A stretch of 7,262 nt of DNA from Planctomycetaceae bacterium. Its GTDB lineage: Bacteria > Planctomycetota > Planctomycetia > Planctomycetales > Planctomycetaceae. Position 1 is the stretch's first letter; every line of letters starts with the position of its first letter. A program made the translations under genes and the position numbers. Below are positions 5,951 to 7,262 of the stretch, piece after piece. The notes below the pieces were generated by a model, which saw only the letters and a list, made by a program, of their open reading frames with translations, was not told the DNA's origin and did no database searches. The stretch covers positions 25,457-32,718 of the forward strand of contig DLVV01000147.1 of assembly GCA_003445035.1 (NCBI GenBank). The letters are read 5' to 3'.

Positions 5951-7063
5951 CTAGCGGCCCTCGAGAACCTTGTCAGCGGGATCGAAACGCGTGTTGTCGG
6001 CCGAACGGCCTAACAGCGCATCGATCACTCCCTGACGCCGCAAACGGGCATTGTCCTGTTCGAGTCGACCGATGAACAACATCACCTTGCCCCCCTTGGG
6101 CAACGCCTCCCGGATCAACTCGCCGCACATTCGCCCGGCGGTGTAGTTGTCCATGCCGATGTAAACCAGGCGGTTGGCCTTCGGAGCGTCTGAGTCGTGG
6201 GTGATCAGGCGGGTCTTTTCGGCGGCCTGGTTGAGCAGGTCGACCTGGTTCTCAGCGTCGATCGGGCTGACGGCGATCCCCTGGACCCCCCGGGTGATCA
6301 GATCCTCGATCATCCGCTTCTGGTCGGCAATCCCCTCGGCCGGCATCAGTACGTCGGTGTTGACTCCCAGCTTGTTTCCTGCCGCGATCACACCCTTGGA
6401 GGCAATCGTCCAGAACGACGCCACACCATTGGTGACGTAGGCAAAACGCGGCTTGCCCTCCTTGGTGTCGTTTTTCGCATCGCCACCAACCTTGGCCTTC
6501 AGGTCGGTCCAGAAGTCGTCGACGTTGTCCTTGCGGATCTGACGAGCTGGGATGTCGATGAACTTGTCCTCCGGAATCACATCGGTCTTGCCGCTCTCCA
6601 GTGCGGCCAACACCTCAACCGACTTGTACCCGTACATGTAAGGGTTCTGGACCACAGTGCCGTAGACGGTCCCGTCCTTGATCCCCTGCAGCGTTTCATC
6701 GGCCTCGTCGAAAGCGATCACCTGGACCGTCTGCTCCTCACCGAGGCGATCGGCCTGCTGGAGAGCCTCGAGGATGGCCGGCGGATTGTAGGCAAACAGG
6801 CCGACCATGGCCGAGATGTCTGAGTGTCGAGCGAGCGTGTCTTCGACGTTAGCCTTGGCCTGGGCCCGGTCGAACTGATCGGTCAGGGTGCCCAGCACGA
6901 TGTAGTTGCCGGTTTCGGCTTCCTTGCGGCTGACCTTCAGCAGACCACCACCGGAGTCACCGGACCCGCCGCCACCGTCGGCCGGGGCGCCCGCGTCGCC
7001 GCACCCGGTCACCAGGAGCAGGGAGAGCGTCAACAGCTGAAGTGTCGCAACGAACCGTTTCAT
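5951..7063 (-). CDS. Sugar ABC transporter substrate-binding lipoprotein, apparently circularly permuted (RbsB-like, type I fold)
   Basis: This 370-residue lipoprotein captures the ligand outside the cytoplasmic membrane for the ATPase and permease encoded next. Residues 1-20 are a lipoprotein signal with lipobox VTG-C21, followed by a Gly/Ser-rich tether (about 28-40). Residues about 53-193 match the second half of RbsB-like proteins: VLGTLTDQFDRAQAK, a NPPAILEAL helix start, VIAFDEADETLQGIKDG and VVQNPYMYG. Residues about 204-370 match the first half: FAYVTNGVASFW (207-218), the RGVQGIAVSPIDAENQ stretch (258-273), THDSDAP (288-294), MDNYTAGR (304-311) and RRQGVIDALLGR (342-353). The normal order is therefore reversed, joined by a polar linker at about 194-204. 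Ligand-contact positions inferred from E. coli RbsB are present: N93, D119, Q139, D290 and R343. The start at 7063 is preferred over an upstream ATG (7132) and a TTG (7159) because it begins the signal peptide and has GGAGA seven bases upstream. The ligand is unknown. Assembly error is the main alternative for the odd order. Confidence 0.9.
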   Translation of the reverse strand: MKRFVATLQLLTLSLLLVTGCGDAGAPADGGGGSGDSGGGLLKVSRKEAETGNYIVLGTLTDQFDRAQAKANVEDTLARHSDISAMVGLFAYNPPAILEALQQADRLGEEQTVQVIAFDEADETLQGIKDGTVYGTVVQNPYMYGYKSVEVLAALESGKTDVIPEDKFIDIPARQIRKDNVDDFWTDLKAKVGGDAKNDTKEGKPRFAYVTNGVASFWTIASKGVIAAGNKLGVNTDVLMPAEGIADQKRMIEDLITRGVQGIAVSPIDAENQVDLLNQAAEKTRLITHDSDAPKANRLVYIGMDNYTAGRMCGELIREALPKGGKVMLFIGRLEQDNARLRRQGVIDALLGRSADNTRFDPADKVLEGR

Positions 7064-7070
7064 CGGATAA

Positions 7071-7075
7071 TCTCC
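7071..7075 (-). promoter_or_regulatory. Ribosome binding site deciding the start of the binding-protein gene
   Basis: GGAGA on the minus strand sits seven bases before the ATG at 7063, the clearest Shine-Dalgarno in the window. It supports a start at the signal peptide rather than at either upstream in-frame start. Confidence 0.7.
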
Positions 7076-7170
7076 GGTATCCCAGATGCCCCTTGGAGGC
7101 AGCCAGGTGCTGCCACCGATCAACCCGACCATCTTGACGCTCACCTCCACCCGCGCCAACGCACGCCGCT

Positions 7171-7186
7171 GAAGTCTCGGGACTTC
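7171..7186. repeat. Inverted repeat in the leader upstream of the transporter operon
   Basis: GAAGTC and GACTTC form a perfect 6-base inverted repeat around TCGG, extendable by a G-T wobble and a C-G pair (7169-7188). It lies about 108 bases before the binding-protein start and is flanked by the palindrome GGAATTCC (7187-7194); GAATTCC recurs at 7234-7240. It could be a regulator's operator or a leader hairpin. The remaining leader (7064-7262) shows no convincing -35/-10 pair and no recognisable gene. Confidence 0.35.
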
Positions 7187-7262
7187 GGAATTCCTTTCAC
7201 GACTCCAATTGTCCCGACCGTGCCACCGGGATAGAATTCCGCCGGCACCACGCGACGCATGC

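Noticed and set aside
5924..5953. Readthrough fusion of binding protein and ATPase
   Set aside because: The two genes share a frame and are separated by a single TAG and nine codons, but fusing an exported lipoprotein to a cytoplasmic ATPase would be topologically senseless, and the ATPase has its own ATG.
7064..7159. Longer N-terminus for the binding protein from an upstream TTG or ATG
   Set aside because: It would bury the lipoprotein signal behind 23-32 non-hydrophobic residues. The Shine-Dalgarno and signal peptide both point to the ATG at 7063.
7141..7260. A 39-codon minus-strand open frame in the leader, possibly the tail of an upstream gene
   Set aside because: Its translation matches nothing I recognise and it is short for GC-rich sequence. 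It cannot be told from chance without the sequence to the right.

Overview
The window reads as a GC-rich bacterial fragment, most probably from a planctomycete or a close PVC-superphylum relative. The best taxonomic clue is the leftmost gene: a secreted protein with a beta-propeller-like 'membrane-bound dehydrogenase' N-terminus followed by HEAT-like repeats, an architecture largely confined to Planctomycetota and Verrucomicrobiota. All four recognisable genes lie on the minus strand, so the biological order is right to left. The first 24 bases are almost pure G/C homopolymer and look like a contig-end artefact.

Layout in transcription order: (1) 7262-7064 is a leader with a short inverted repeat and a good Shine-Dalgarno. 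(2) 7063-5951 encodes a lipoprotein substrate-binding protein of the RbsB-like sugar class. (3) 5923-4355 encodes a double-NBD sugar ABC ATPase of the RbsA/MglA/XylG type. (4) 4358-2490 encodes an RbsC-like permease that overlaps the ATPase gene by 4 bases (ATGA). (5) A 90-base gap follows, with a hairpin that starts at the permease stop codon. (6) 2399-1 encodes the secreted dehydrogenase/HEAT protein, which runs off the left edge. Genes 2-4 form a complete CUT2-type importer (binding protein, one two-domain ATPase, one permease acting as a homodimer) and are almost certainly one operon. The fourth gene may be co-transcribed.

The importer is abnormal in two of its three parts. The binding protein appears circularly permuted: after the signal peptide and lipid-anchor cysteine comes the half that normally forms the C-terminal part of RbsB-like proteins, and the normal N-terminal half comes last. 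The two halves are joined in frame by a short polar linker, and the protein stops where the middle of a normal family member would be. The permease has the normal RbsC core but is about twice the usual length, because two blocks of about 150 residues are inserted. One is a beta-rich soluble block. The other is a transmembrane hairpin plus a second beta-rich block. By the positive-inside rule both soluble blocks face outward, where the binding protein docks. The ATPase looks entirely conventional.

The main hypothesis is therefore a remodelled outer face: a permuted, differently tethered binding protein working with a permease that carries its own extracytoplasmic domains. The substrate cannot be told from sequence alone. 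No RNA genes, CRISPR arrays, insertion sequences or attachment sites were seen.
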